A stretch of 64,000 bases of DNA from Caenimonas sedimenti (GTDB taxonomy: Bacteria; Pseudomonadota; Gammaproteobacteria; Burkholderiales; Burkholderiaceae_C): assembly GCF_007833165.1 (NCBI RefSeq), contig NZ_VOBQ01000003.1, forward strand, positions 1-64,000, read 5' to 3'. A program made the position numbers and the translations under genes. Each line of letters opens with the position of its first letter. The first letter of the stretch is position 1. This document shows positions 44,885 to 58,607 of the stretch, piece after piece. The notes under the pieces are model-generated. The model ran no database searches, had not been told where the DNA came from, and was given only the letters and a program-made list of their open reading frames with translations.

Positions 44885-44892
<8 letters not shown>
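44125..44892 (+). CDS. livG: branched-chain-type ABC ATP-binding protein LivG
   Basis: 255-aa ATPase. Walker A GPNGAGKTT, Q-loop RTFQINQLF, Walker B VLLLDEPVAG, H-loop IEHDMDLVF. The signature region reads LAYGKRRLLEIA, the LivG-type variant LxYGxxRxLEIA. It drives import together with LivF. It overlaps livM by 4 bases and livF by 8. Confidence 0.93.
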
Positions 44893-45589
<697 letters not shown>

Positions 45590-45593
45590 CGCC

Positions 45594-46571
45594 ATGAAAC
45601 ACCAACGCAGGCAACTGCTGGCGGCCGCTGCCGCCTTGGCCGCCGCCCCGCTCCTGCGCGCCCAGCCGGCCTTCCCGTCCAGGGGCTTGCGCATCGTCGT
45701 GCCGAACGCGGCCGGCGGCGCGGCGGACATCACCGCCCGCACCGTGGCCCAGAAGATCGCCGGGCCGCTTGGCCAATCCGTGGTGGTCGAGAACAAGCCC
45801 AGTGCCGGCGGCATCGTGGCCGGCGAGCTGGTGGCGCGCGCCGAGCCGGACGGCCACACGATGCTGCTGATCAGCAGCGGCACGGCGGTCAGCGCCGCGC
45901 TGTTCAAGGCACTGCCGTTCGACACGCAGAAGGATTTCGCGCCGGTGTCGCTGCTGGCGACCTTCGACCTGTGCATCGCGGTGAGCGAAAGCGGCCGCTT
46001 CAAGACGCTGGCCGACCTGCTGGCCTACGGGCGCGCCAATCCCGGCAAACTCAACATCGGCACGCCGCAGGTCGGCACCACGCAGAACCTGGCAGCCGAA
46101 CTGTTCAAGTCCAGCGCCGGCATCGAGGCGCAGGTCGTGCCTTTCAACGGGACCCCACCGGTCATCACCGCCTTGCGCGGCGGCGAGATCGACGCCATGG
46201 TCGACATCCTGGGTCCGCTGATGCCGCAAATCACTTCGAAGGCGTTGCGCCCGCTGGCGGTGCTGGGCGGCGCGCGCGCGCCGCAGTTGCCGGATGTACC
46301 GGCGGCCAGGGAGGCGGGTGGTTCGCTGGCGAGCTTCAACGTGTCGTCGTGGAACGGGCTGGCGGTGCCCGCGCGGACGCCACCGGAGGTCGTGGCGCGG
46401 CTGGCGCGTGAAGTGCAGGCCGCGTTGGCGCAGCCCGACGTGAAGCAGCGCCTCGCGGAGTTGAACCTCACGGCCCAGGGCAGCACCCCCGCGCAGGCCG
46501 CGGCGCAGCTGGACGCGGACACGCGCCGCTGGAGCGAAGTGATCGCGCGGGCGAAGATCCCGCGGCAGTAG
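45594..46571 (+). CDS. Bug/TctC-type periplasmic receptor
   Basis: 325-aa periplasmic binding protein. Signal peptide MKHQRRQLLAAAAALAAAPLL, cleaved near LRAQPA. Core LRIVVPNAAGGAADITARTVA, VVVENKPSAGGIVAGE and GTPQVGTTQNLAAELF. It is cotranscribed with the ABC importer but belongs to a different transport class. No TctAB genes adjoin it. Ligand unknown. Confidence 0.91.
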   Translation: MKHQRRQLLAAAAALAAAPLLRAQPAFPSRGLRIVVPNAAGGAADITARTVAQKIAGPLGQSVVVENKPSAGGIVAGELVARAEPDGHTMLLISSGTAVSAALFKALPFDTQKDFAPVSLLATFDLCIAVSESGRFKTLADLLAYGRANPGKLNIGTPQVGTTQNLAAELFKSSAGIEAQVVPFNGTPPVITALRGGEIDAMVDILGPLMPQITSKALRPLAVLGGARAPQLPDVPAAREAGGSLASFNVSSWNGLAVPARTPPEVVARLAREVQAALAQPDVKQRLAELNLTAQGSTPAQAAAQLDADTRRWSEVIARAKIPRQ

Positions 46572-46586
46572 AGCGAAGGGGACATC

Positions 46587-47483
46587 ATGGAAATGCGCCG
46601 CATCGGGCTGGTCGGCTACGGGGAAGTGGGCAGGACGTTCGCGCTCGGGCTGAAGCCGAAAGTGGAGGCCGTGGCGGCGTGGGACTTGAAGTTCGCGCAA
46701 GCTGCGACCCGTGAGCACGAGCATGCGCACGCGCGAGACCACGGCGTCACGGCCTGCGGTTCGATGCGCGAGTTATGCGAGGCGAGCGATCTCGTCATCT
46801 CCGCCGTCACGGCCTCGAACACGCTCGCCGTCGCGGAGGAAGCCGCGCCGCACCTGCGGCCGGGCACCGTGTTCCTGGACTTGAACTCGGCCTCGCCGGG
46901 CACCAAGCAGCGCGCCGCAGCCCTGGTCGATGCTCGCCGCGCGCACTACGTCGAGGCCGGCGTGATGACTTCGGTGCCGCCCTACGGCATCCGCGTGCCC
47001 ATGCTCCTGGGTGGCGCACGCGCCGCCGAACTCGCCGCGTTGCTGACCGGCTGGGGCATGGACGCCAAGGCAGTCAGCGAGCAGCTCGGCGTTGCCAGCG
47101 CCATCAAGATGTGCCGCAGCGTGATGATCAAAGGGCTCGAAGCCCTGGTGATCGAGAGCTATGCGACGGCGCGCGCCTACGGGGTGGAAGACCACGTGCT
47201 GCCGACGCTGCAGGAGACCTTTCCCAGCATCGACTGGAGCCGGCAGGGGGCGTACTTCTTCAGCCGGGTGGTGCAGCACGGCAAGCGCCGCGCGGAAGAG
47301 ATGCGCGAAGCCGCCAACACGGTGCGTGAAGCCGGCTTCGAGCCCCTGATGGCGAGCGCCATCGCCGACAAGCAGCAGGGGGTGGCCGACGCGGCTGCGG
47401 CGGGCGTGTTCGATGGCGTTGCCAAGGACGCCGCGTGGCAGGACTACGCGGACCGCCTGCTGGCGTCGCGCAAGAAGACTTGA
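46587..47483 (+). CDS. NAD(P)-dependent oxidoreductase with DUF1932 domain (6PGDH-like)
   Basis: 298-aa beta-hydroxyacid dehydrogenase-like enzyme. The Rossmann N-terminus IGLVGYGEVGRTFALGL is followed by FLDLNSASPGTKQ (substrate loop) and EAGVMTSVPPYGIRVPMLLGG. The C-terminal helical DUF1932 part contains GVASAIKMCRSVMIKGLEAL, whose Lys sits where the catalytic Lys of 6-phosphogluconate-type dehydrogenases lies. The substrate is not known. It lies between a Bug receptor and an AEC carrier, so it may act on the imported acid. Confidence 0.82.
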   Translation: MEMRRIGLVGYGEVGRTFALGLKPKVEAVAAWDLKFAQAATREHEHAHARDHGVTACGSMRELCEASDLVISAVTASNTLAVAEEAAPHLRPGTVFLDLNSASPGTKQRAAALVDARRAHYVEAGVMTSVPPYGIRVPMLLGGARAAELAALLTGWGMDAKAVSEQLGVASAIKMCRSVMIKGLEALVIESYATARAYGVEDHVLPTLQETFPSIDWSRQGAYFFSRVVQHGKRRAEEMREAANTVREAGFEPLMASAIADKQQGVADAAAAGVFDGVAKDAAWQDYADRLLASRKKT

Positions 47484-47487
47484 GCCA

Positions 47488-48453
47488 GTGCTCGACATCC
47501 TCGCCATCACCGGCCCGATCTACCTGGTGGTGGCGGCGGGATACCTGAGCACGCGGCTCGGGCTGTTCGAACGCGGCGAGATGCGCGTGTTCGGCAAGTA
47601 CGTCGTGAACGTGGCGCTGCCGGCGCTGCTGTTCAACGCGCTGTCGCAACGCAGCCTCGCCGAAGTGCTGAACCCGGTGTTCCTTGCCGCCTATGCACTC
47701 GGTTCGCTGGTTGCCATGGCGGTCGGGCTGATGTGGGCGCGCAAAGTCTCGGGCAAACCGCTTTCGGCCGCCGCCATCATGGGCATGGGCATGTCGTGCC
47801 CGAACAGCGGTTTCATCGGCTATCCCCTGGTGGCCCAGGTGTTCGGCGCCGCGACGGCGGGCGTGGGCCTGGCCCTCGCGATGGTGGTGGAGAACCTGCT
47901 GTTGCTGCCGCTGGCCCTGGCGATCGCCGACGCCGAACTGCCGCCCGGCGCACCCGCGGAGAGCCGCGCGGCCCGCGTGCGAGCCGCGCTCGCGCAGTCG
48001 CTCAAAGGCTTTGTGCGCAACCCGATGATCCATGGCATCGCGCTGGGCTTCCTGTTCTCGTTGATGGGTTGGCGGCTGCCGGTCCCGGTGGCCAAGGCCA
48101 TCGACCTGCTGGCGATGTCTTGCGGCGCGATCTCCCTGTTCGTGATCGGCGGCTCGCTGGTCGGTCTGCGGATGCGCGGGATGGGCAACGATGTCTTCGC
48201 CATCACCGCCGGCAAGCTGCTGCTGCATCCGGTTGCCGTGCTGGGCGCGGTGCTGCTGTTGCCGCCGATGGCGCACGAACTGCAGATGGCCGTGGTGCTG
48301 ATGGCCGCCGTGCCGATGCTGGGCATCTATCCCATCCTCGCGCAGAAGCACGGGCAGGACGCGATGGCCGCGGCGGCGCAGCTTGGAGCGACCGTGCTGT
48401 CGTTCTTCACGCTGACATCCCTGGTCTGGCTGCTGAAATCGGGCGCCTCCTGA
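47488..48453 (+). CDS. AEC-family (auxin efflux carrier-like) transporter
   Basis: 321-aa inner-membrane carrier with about ten hydrophobic helices. Recognisable family regions are ALPALLFNALSQRSL and GMSCPNSGFIGYPLV near helix 4. AEC proteins export or import organic acids such as malonate and malate. I used the GTG at 47488, 4 bases after the oxidoreductase stop. It is the last gene of the plus-strand run that begins at 41065. Confidence 0.87.
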   Translation: MLDILAITGPIYLVVAAGYLSTRLGLFERGEMRVFGKYVVNVALPALLFNALSQRSLAEVLNPVFLAAYALGSLVAMAVGLMWARKVSGKPLSAAAIMGMGMSCPNSGFIGYPLVAQVFGAATAGVGLALAMVVENLLLLPLALAIADAELPPGAPAESRAARVRAALAQSLKGFVRNPMIHGIALGFLFSLMGWRLPVPVAKAIDLLAMSCGAISLFVIGGSLVGLRMRGMGNDVFAITAGKLLLHPVAVLGAVLLLPPMAHELQMAVVLMAAVPMLGIYPILAQKHGQDAMAAAAQLGATVLSFFTLTSLVWLLKSGAS

Positions 48454-48510
48454 GCTGGGAGCAAGCGCGCCGAGGTGCCGGTTCGTTATCGCTCGTTTCC
48501 AGTCGACCGC

Positions 48511-49278
48511 TCAGGGCGGTGCCACCATGCTACGAACGTTCGCATCCTGCAGCAGTTGCGGAAAGGGCTCGGGCGGCGCCTGGTCGGTGAACAGGCGGTC
48601 CACCTGCGCCAGCGTTGCCAGCTGCACCATGGCCGGCCGGTTGAACTTGCTGTGGTCGGCCGCCAGCCAGACCTCGCGTGAACATTCGATGATGGTCTGG
48701 GCGACCTTCACCTCCCGGTAGTCGAAGTCGCGCAGGGAACCGTCGGCCTCGATCCCCGAGATGCCGATGAGGCCGATGTCCACCTTGAACTGGCGGATGA
48801 AGTCGATCGCGGGCTCGCCGATGATGCCGAGATCGCGCGCCCGCACCACGCCGCCCGCCACGATCACCTCGCACTCCGGATTGGGGCTGAGGATGGCCGC
48901 CACGTTCAGGTTGTTGGTGATCACGCGCAGCCCCTTGTGACCCAGGAGTTCGCGGGCGATCGCCTCCGTCGTCGTGCCGATGTTGATGAGCAGGGAGCAG
49001 TCATTGGGCACCTGGCTGGCGACGGCCCGCGCAATGGCTGCCTTGCCCGCCGCGTGCAGTGACACGCGCTGCTGGTGGCCCAGGTTCTGTGTCGTCGAGC
49101 CCGGCAATCGCACGCCACCATGGAAGCGCACGACGAGGCCTTCGTCGGCCAGCCGCTGAACGTCGCGCCGCACGGTCTGCAAGGTCACGCCCAACTGGTC
49201 GGCCAGCGCTTCGACGCTCACCGAGCCGCGGGCCCGGACCACTTCCACCAACTGCAACTGCCGGGGATTCGAGTTCAT
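48511..49278 (-). CDS. glpR: DeoR-family regulator GlpR
   Basis: 255-aa repressor. The N-terminal DeoR helix-turn-helix reads VSVEALADQLGVTLQTVRRDVQRLADEGLVVRFHGG. The C-terminal sugar-phosphate sensor contains LLINIGTTTEAIA, VITNNLNVA and GISGIEADGSLRDFDYREV. It should release DNA when glycerol-3-phosphate binds. It is divergent from glpD across 130 bases that contain a phased AAANCG array. Confidence 0.92.
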   Translation of the reverse strand: MNSNPRQLQLVEVVRARGSVSVEALADQLGVTLQTVRRDVQRLADEGLVVRFHGGVRLPGSTTQNLGHQQRVSLHAAGKAAIARAVASQVPNDCSLLINIGTTTEAIARELLGHKGLRVITNNLNVAAILSPNPECEVIVAGGVVRARDLGIIGEPAIDFIRQFKVDIGLIGISGIEADGSLRDFDYREVKVAQTIIECSREVWLAADHSKFNRPAMVQLATLAQVDRLFTDQAPPEPFPQLLQDANVRSMVAPP

Positions 49279-49340
49279 TTGCGTTCGATTCTGTTCCGCA
49301 GTGCAAGCAGCGTGAAGCCTTGTTGACTACGTTCTAGGGA

Positions 49341-49389
49341 AAACGCTGAGTTAAATCGCGCAGAAACGAAGAAAAATAGAACCAAAGCG
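49341..49389. promoter_or_regulatory. helically phased AAANCG array, candidate GlpR operator
   Basis: AAACGC (49341), AAATCG (49353), AAACGA (49364), AAATAG (49374) and AAAGCG (49384) recur every 10-12 bases on the plus strand between divergent glpR and glpD. The reverse complements read like the TTTCGTTT direct repeats bound by DeoR-type GlpR proteins. It lies 20-68 bases upstream of the glpD start. Confidence 0.55.
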
Positions 49390-49408
49390 CAACACAAAAA
49401 GATACATC

Positions 49409-50952
49409 TTGAGCGATTTCGACTGCGACGTGCTGGTGGTGGGCGGCGGCATCAATGGCTGCGGGGTGGCCCGCGACCTGGCCGGCCGCGGCTGGCGCGT
49501 CACGCTGTGCGAGCAGGACGACCTGGGCCAGCACACCTCGTCGGCGGCCACCAAGCTGATCCATGGCGGCCTGCGCTACCTGGAGCACTTCGAGTTCGGA
49601 CTGGTGCGCAAGGCCCTGCGTGAACGCGAGGTGCTGTTGCGCAGCGCGCCGCACATCGTGCGGCCCATGCGCTTCGTGCTGCCGCACGACCCGGCGATGC
49701 GGCCGGCCTGGATGATCCGGTCCGGCCTGTTCCTCTACGACCACCTGGCGCGCCGCGACCTGCTGCCCGGAACCGCCACGATCGATCTGCAGCGCGATCC
49801 GATGGGGCGCTGCCTGAAGCCGCACCTGGACCGCGCGTTCGTCTATTCCGATGGCTGGGTGGACGACGCGCGGCTGGTCGTGCTGGTCGCCATGGATGCG
49901 CGCGAGCGCGGTGCCGAGATCCTCACCCGCACGCGGTGCCTGGCCTCGCAACGCGACTCGGCCGGCTGGGTGGCCACGCTGCAGCCTCGCCACGGTCCGT
50001 CGCGCCAGCTGCGGGCGCGGGCCCTCGTGAACGCAGCCGGCCCCTGGGCCGAACGTTTCCTGCGCGAACAGGCCCGCCCGGCAGGGAGTGAAGCGCTTGC
50101 CGGCCGCAGCCTGCGCCTGGTCAAGGGCAGCCACATCGTGGTGCCGCGCCTGTTCGACCATGACCACGCCTACGCCTTCCAGAGCGCGGACAAGCGCGTC
50201 ATCTTCGCCATCCCCTACGAAGGGCGGTTCACGTTGATCGGCACGACCGACGTCGAACTTCAGGGCGACCCTGTCGACGCCCGCATCGACGACGCGGAGC
50301 TGCACTACCTGTGCGAGCAGGCCAGCCGCTATTTCCGGCAGCCCGTGCGCGTGGAAGATGTGGCGTGGAGCTACACGGGCGTGCGGCCTCTGCTCGACGA
50401 CGAGTCCGGCGACCCGTCGGCCGTCACACGCGACTACCTGCTGGAGGCGCGGACGGACGCAGCGCCCATCCTCTCGATCTGGGGCGGCAAGCTCACCACG
50501 TTCCGCAAGCTCTCGGAGGAAGCGGCCGACCTCGTGGGCGATGCGCTGGGAGAGCGGCGCGCCGCGTGGACGGAAGGCGCTGTGCTGCCCGGTGGCGACT
50601 TCACGGATTGGACGCCGGCCACCGGCCGGCCCGACGCCGACTTCGACAGCTTTGTCACAGCGGTAAGGAGCCGTTACGGCTGGCTCGCGGAGTCGCCATT
50701 GCGACGCATTGCGCGCGCCTATGGCGCGCACATTGGCCGCGTGCTTCGGCCCACGGCGGCCGCCATGGGCGAGGAGGTCGTGCCCGGCCTGTTCGAGGCC
50801 GAAATCGACTACCTGCGCGCGCATGAATGGGCCGAAACGGCGGACGACGTGCTGTGGCGCCGCAGCAAGCTCGGATTGCACCTGGCCGCGGCGGAGCGCG
50901 AGCGGGTCGCACGGTGGATGGATGGGGACACGGCGATGCGGAAGGTGGCGTG

Positions 50953-50953
<1 letters not shown>
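49409..50953 (+). CDS. glpD: glycerol-3-phosphate dehydrogenase (FAD), GlpD
   Basis: 514-aa membrane-associated flavoprotein oxidising glycerol-3-phosphate to dihydroxyacetone phosphate. VLVVGGGINGCGVARDLAGRG binds FAD; TKLIHGGLRYLEHFEFGLV, NAAGPWAERF and WSYTGVRPLLDD are GlpD motifs; ILSIWGGKLTTFRKL is at the substrate site. The start is a TTG at 49409, giving MSDFDCD; no strong ribosome site is visible. Its stop overlaps the glpS ATG. Confidence 0.95.
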
Positions 50954-52026
<1,073 letters not shown>

Positions 52027-52027
52027 G

Positions 52028-53100
52028 ATGGCCCGCATCGATCTCGACCTGGCGCATGCCTACAAGGCGCAGCCGCTCGAAGACGCCGACTACGCACTGC
52101 TGCCGCTGCAACTCAGCTTCGAGGACGGCGGCGCTTACGCCTTGCTCGGCCCTTCCGGCTGCGGCAAGACCACGATGCTCAACATCATCTCGGGGCTGTT
52201 GCCGCCCTCGCACGGCGGCGTGAAGTTCGATGGCGTGGACGTGACGCACGCCAGCCCGCAACAACGCAACATCGCCCAAGTGTTCCAGTTCCCCGTCATC
52301 TACGACACGATGACGGTGGCCGAAAACCTGGCCTTCCCGCTGCGCAATCGCAAGATGCCCGAGGCGCAGATCGCCAAGCGGGTGGGGGAGATCGCGGAGA
52401 TGCTGGAGCTCTCCGGGCAGCTCGGGCACCGCGCGGCGGGCCTCGCCGCCGACACCAAGCAGAAGATCTCGCTGGGCCGCGGCCTGGTCCGCCCGGATGT
52501 GGCCGCGGTGCTGTTCGACGAACCGCTCACGGTCATCGACCCGCACCTGAAGTGGCAATTGCGCCGCAAGTTGAAGCAGATCCACCACGAGCTGAAACTG
52601 ACGCTGATCTACGTGACGCACGACCAGGTGGAGGCGCTCACCTTCGCCCAGCAGGTGGTGGTGATGACGCGGGGCCGGGTGGTGCAGGTGGGCAGTGCGG
52701 AGGCGCTGTTCGAGCGGCCGACTCACACCTTCGTGGGTCACTTCATCGGTTCGCCGGGGATGAATTTCCTGCCGGTGCGCGCCGATGGCGGCGCGCTGCG
52801 CATCACCGACACCGATTTGCGACTGACCCCGGGACGCGCGCTGCCCGAAGGCGACCTGGTGCTCGGCGTGCGGCCCGAGTACGTCTCGCAAGCCGCGGCC
52901 CAGGAACCGGGCGCCGTGCACGCAAAAGTCTCGCGGGTTCAGGACGTTGGCACCTCGCTCATGCTGACGGCGCAGCTGGGCGCGCACTCCCTCAAGGCGC
53001 GGCTGGCGCCCGACACGGCGGTTCCCGCCGCCGGTGACGCCGTCTGGCTGCAACTGGTGGGCGAACACACCTGTTTCTACAAGAACGAGGAGTTGGTGGC

Positions 53101-53104
<4 letters not shown>
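52028..53104 (+). CDS. glpT: glycerol ABC transporter ATP-binding protein GlpT
   Basis: 358-aa MalK-like ATPase (not the MFS GlpT). Walker A GPSGCGKT (41-48), Walker B VLFDEP and switch His198 in VTHDQVEAL are intact. The signature region reads ADTKQKISLGRG in place of LSGGQ. The C-terminal TOBE domain is present. It starts one base after the glpS stop and overlaps glpP (ATGA). Confidence 0.92.
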
Positions 53105-53981
<877 letters not shown>

Positions 53982-53985
<4 letters not shown>

Positions 53986-54794
53986 AAGCGCCCAAGTTCC
54001 AGGCCCGCAACCTGTTCCTGTTCGCGTACCTGCTGTTCGCGCTGCTGCCCATCTACTGGATGGTCAACATGAGCTTCAAGACGAACAACGAGATCGTCTC
54101 CAGCTTCTCGCTGTTCCCGAACGAGTTCACCTGGGCCAACTACAAGACCATCTTCACCGACCCCGCCTGGTACTCGGGGTACATCAACAGCCTGATCTAT
54201 GTCGGCATCAACACCGTCATCTCGCTCACGGTGGCATTGCCCGCGGCGTATGCGTTCTCGCGCTATTCCTTCCTGGGCGACAAGCACGTCTTCTTCTGGC
54301 TGCTCACCAACCGGATGACGCCGCCGGCCGTCTTCCTGCTGCCGTTCTTCCAGCTGTACACCACCGTCGGCCTGATGGACACGCACCTGGCGGTGGCGCT
54401 GGCGCATCTGCTGTTCAACGTGCCGCTGGCCGTCTGGATCCTCGAAGGGTTCATGAGCGGCATCCCGCGCGAGATCGACGAGACGGCCTACATCGACGGC
54501 TACTCCTTCCCGCGCTTCTTCCTCACCATCTTCCTGCCGCTGATCAAGGCAGGCGTCGGCGTGGCGGCCTTCTTCTGCTTCATGTTCAGCTGGGTCGAAC
54601 TGCTGCTGGCCCGCACGCTGACCAGCGTGAATGCGAAGCCCATCGTCGCCACGATGACGCGCACCGTGTCCGCCTCAGGGATGGACTGGGCGACGCTGGC
54701 TGCGGCCGGCGTGCTGACCATCCTGCCCGGCGCCGTCGTGATCTGGTTCGTCCGCCATTACATCGCGAAGGGTTTCGCGATGGGCCGAGTCTAG
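53982..54794 (+). CDS. glpQ: glycerol ABC transporter permease GlpQ
   Basis: 270-aa inner-membrane permease of the MalG type. The EAA loop is EIDETAYIDGYSFPRFFLTIFLPL. Helices lie at about 10-30, 70-90, 105-130, 140-160 and 240-260. ATG 53982 overlaps the glpP stop and follows AAAAGGAGG; the longer open frame is not needed. Not the glycerophosphodiesterase also called GlpQ. Confidence 0.92.
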
Positions 54795-54807
54795 GAGGGT
54801 GTGAGCC

Positions 54808-55116
54808 ATGTTTGACTGGATGGTCTGGACGACGCCTGTCGCGGTGTTCTTCAGCTGCATCGCTCTGATGCTCGCCGGCATGACGGCGTGGGAGTTCAAG
54901 TCGCCCACCGTGATGCGCAAGGGGTTCCTGCCGATCGCCACCACGAGAGGCGACCGGCTCTTCATCGGGCTGCTCACCGCGGCCTACATCAACCTGGCCT
55001 TCATCGGCCTCGCGGGCAAGTTTGCCCAATGGTTCAGCCTCGAGCAGGAGCCCAGCATCTGGATCAGCTTCGTGCTGTCGATGGCAGTACTGGCGCTGGT
55101 CATGCGCCGCGGCTGA
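54808..55116 (+). CDS. glpU: small membrane protein of glycerol ABC system (DUF2160, GlpU-like)
   Basis: 102-aa integral membrane protein with three hydrophobic segments (about 1-25, 48-65, 75-98). WMVWTTPVAVFFSCIALML and FLPIATTRGDRLFIGLL are typical of the DUF2160 family that accompanies glycerol ABC importers. AGGAGG lies 9 bases upstream. Its role is not established; its constant place between the permeases and receptor suggests assembly or regulation. Confidence 0.87.
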   Translation: MFDWMVWTTPVAVFFSCIALMLAGMTAWEFKSPTVMRKGFLPIATTRGDRLFIGLLTAAYINLAFIGLAGKFAQWFSLEQEPSIWISFVLSMAVLALVMRRG

Positions 55117-55163
55117 TTCCGAGTTTCCCGACCACCAGCACACAACCACCAGCAGGAGAAGAC

Positions 55164-56894
<1,731 letters not shown>

Positions 56895-56914
56895 TTTCCT
56901 GACGATGTAGGGTT

Positions 56915-56944
56915 GGGCCGCGCTTGGGGCGCGGCCCTTTTTTT
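56915..56944 (+). terminator. intrinsic terminator of the glp operon
   Basis: GGGCCGCGC (56915-56923) pairs perfectly with GCGCGGCCC (56929-56937) around TTGGG, followed by seven T. It lies 20 bases after the glpV stop and ends the glpD-glpV transcript. Confidence 0.92.
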
Positions 56945-56980
56945 GCGCTCATCGCCGCGTAGGCGGGGCCCGGGAGGCTC

Positions 56981-57910
56981 TCAGGCGGTGGCGGACGAGA
57001 GCACGGCCAGCACATTGTTCGCGGCACCGACGCCCATGTTCACATAGGCATCGGAAGTGACGCCGCCGATGTGCGGGCTCAAGACGAGATTCGGCTCGCC
57101 GTGGAACGGATGCGGCGCCGCCATGGGCTCGACCGCGAAACTGTCCAGCCCCGCGGCGGCGACGTGGCCGGTGCGCAGGGCCGCCAGGAGCGCCGGCTCG
57201 TCGACCAGGCCGCCGCGTGCCGTGTTGACGACGATCACGCCGCGCTTGCAGGCAGCCAGAGACGTCGCGTTCAGCAACCCCTTGTTGTCCGGCGTCAACG
57301 GGCAGTGCAGCGAAATCGCATCCGCTTCGCGCCAGAGCGTCGCCAGGTCGACGGGCTGCACATGCGAAGGCAGGTCTTTCGCGTAAGGATCGTGCCCCTG
57401 CACCCGCATGCCCATCGCGTCACACATGCGCGCGAATCGCAGCCCGATGGCGCCCAGGCCCACCAGACCGATGGTGCGGCCGCCCAGTTCCACGCTCTTG
57501 TGCGTCGCCTTGTCCCAATGCCCGGCATGCATGCGCGCATTCAGCCGCACCACCGATTTGGCGCAGGCCAGCAGCAGCGCCAGCGCCTGCTCGGCGACGG
57601 CAGCCGCATTGGCGCCGGCAGCGGCCCGCACCTCGATGCCACGTGCCCCCGCGGCCTCCTTGTCGATGGTGTCCGTGCCGCTGCCGTGCTTGGAGATCAC
57701 GCGCAGCGACGGCGCGGCGTCCATCACCGCGGCGCCGACTTTGCCGTAGCGCACGATGATGGCGACCGGGTCGTGGCTGCGGCACAGGGCGATGAGGTCC
57801 GGCTCCTGCGGGGTCCTGCCGGCGTAGACGATTTCGAACTCCGTGAGCAGCGCCAATGCTTGAGGCGCCAGGTCGGCTCCCGTCACCAGGATGGCGGGTC
57901 GCGCGCTCAA
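56981..57910 (-). CDS. D-2-hydroxyacid dehydrogenase (NAD-dependent)
   Basis: 309-aa D-isomer-specific 2-hydroxyacid dehydrogenase. NAD loop GLVGLGAIGLRFARM, catalytic Arg in NTARGGLVDEPAL, Glu in SFAVEP and His in VLSPHIGG. The start is a TTG at 57910 overlapping the RraA stop (TTGA) with GGAG upstream; longer frames would run into that gene. It is the last gene of Bug-RraA-dehydrogenase. A 2-keto or 2-hydroxy acid from the aldolase step is the likely substrate. Confidence 0.9.
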   Translation of the reverse strand: MSARPAILVTGADLAPQALALLTEFEIVYAGRTPQEPDLIALCRSHDPVAIIVRYGKVGAAVMDAAPSLRVISKHGSGTDTIDKEAAGARGIEVRAAAGANAAAVAEQALALLLACAKSVVRLNARMHAGHWDKATHKSVELGGRTIGLVGLGAIGLRFARMCDAMGMRVQGHDPYAKDLPSHVQPVDLATLWREADAISLHCPLTPDNKGLLNATSLAACKRGVIVVNTARGGLVDEPALLAALRTGHVAAAGLDSFAVEPMAAPHPFHGEPNLVLSPHIGGVTSDAYVNMGVGAANNVLAVLSSATA

Positions 57911-58587
57911 AGCGTCTCCCCTTCCTTCAGGACGCCCGCGGCCTGCAGCGCCTTGGCGAGCCACGGCGCCGCGGTGTTGCCCTCCAGGATCTGGCCGATG
58001 CGTGCCGCCTCGTCGGCCACCTTCCTGTGGGCGAGCGGCAGCAGGCTCTCGACCCGGACACGTTCGACGACCGTCACCCCGTCGGCGTCCGCCACGATCA
58101 GGTCGCCGGCATGCACCGTGACGCCGCCGCAGGTGATCGGGTGACCGATGCGGCCGGCCACGTTTTTCGTGGGGCCGTTCGGGTTGGTTCCCACGCAGAA
58201 CACGGGGAAGTCCATCTCGTCGATTTCCAGGCTGTCGCGCGCGGCACCGTCGATCACCACACCGGCGATGCCGAGCTGCTTGCAGGCCGTCATCATGATC
58301 GTGCCCATCAGCGCGGCCGTCTGGTCGCCCTTGCCGTCGATCACCAGCACGTCCCCCGGCTTGGCCAGCGCGATGGCCGCATGGATCATCAGGTTGTCGC
58401 CGGGACGCACGTCCACGGTGAATGCGGGGCCCGCCAGCTTCATGCGGGGGCGCAGCGGCGCGATGCGGCCGTGCATGGCGCCGCGGCGGCCCGCGACGTC
58501 GGCCAGGATCGCGGCCTGGAACGCGGCGGCCTGGCGCACGAGGCCGGGCGAAACGCGCTCGAAGTCGCGCAGGATGTCTTGGCTCAT
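57907..58587 (-). CDS. RraA/HMG-aldolase family protein
   Basis: 226-aa RraA-fold protein related to 4-hydroxy-4-methyl-2-oxoglutarate and 4-carboxy-4-hydroxy-2-oxoadipate aldolases (LigK/ProA). Family motifs include RPGDNLMIHAAIALAKPGDVLVID, the active-site GVVIDGAARD (Arg, Asp) and GDLIVADADGVTVV. Length matches the aldolases rather than the shorter RNase E inhibitor RraA. It is 20 bases after the Bug gene and overlaps the dehydrogenase. Aldolase activity is likely, the substrate is not known. Confidence 0.85.
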   Translation of the reverse strand: MSQDILRDFERVSPGLVRQAAAFQAAILADVAGRRGAMHGRIAPLRPRMKLAGPAFTVDVRPGDNLMIHAAIALAKPGDVLVIDGKGDQTAALMGTIMMTACKQLGIAGVVIDGAARDSLEIDEMDFPVFCVGTNPNGPTKNVAGRIGHPITCGGVTVHAGDLIVADADGVTVVERVRVESLLPLAHRKVADEAARIGQILEGNTAAPWLAKALQAAGVLKEGETL

Positions 58588-58607
58588 GGTGTTCTCGATT
58601 CCTGCAC

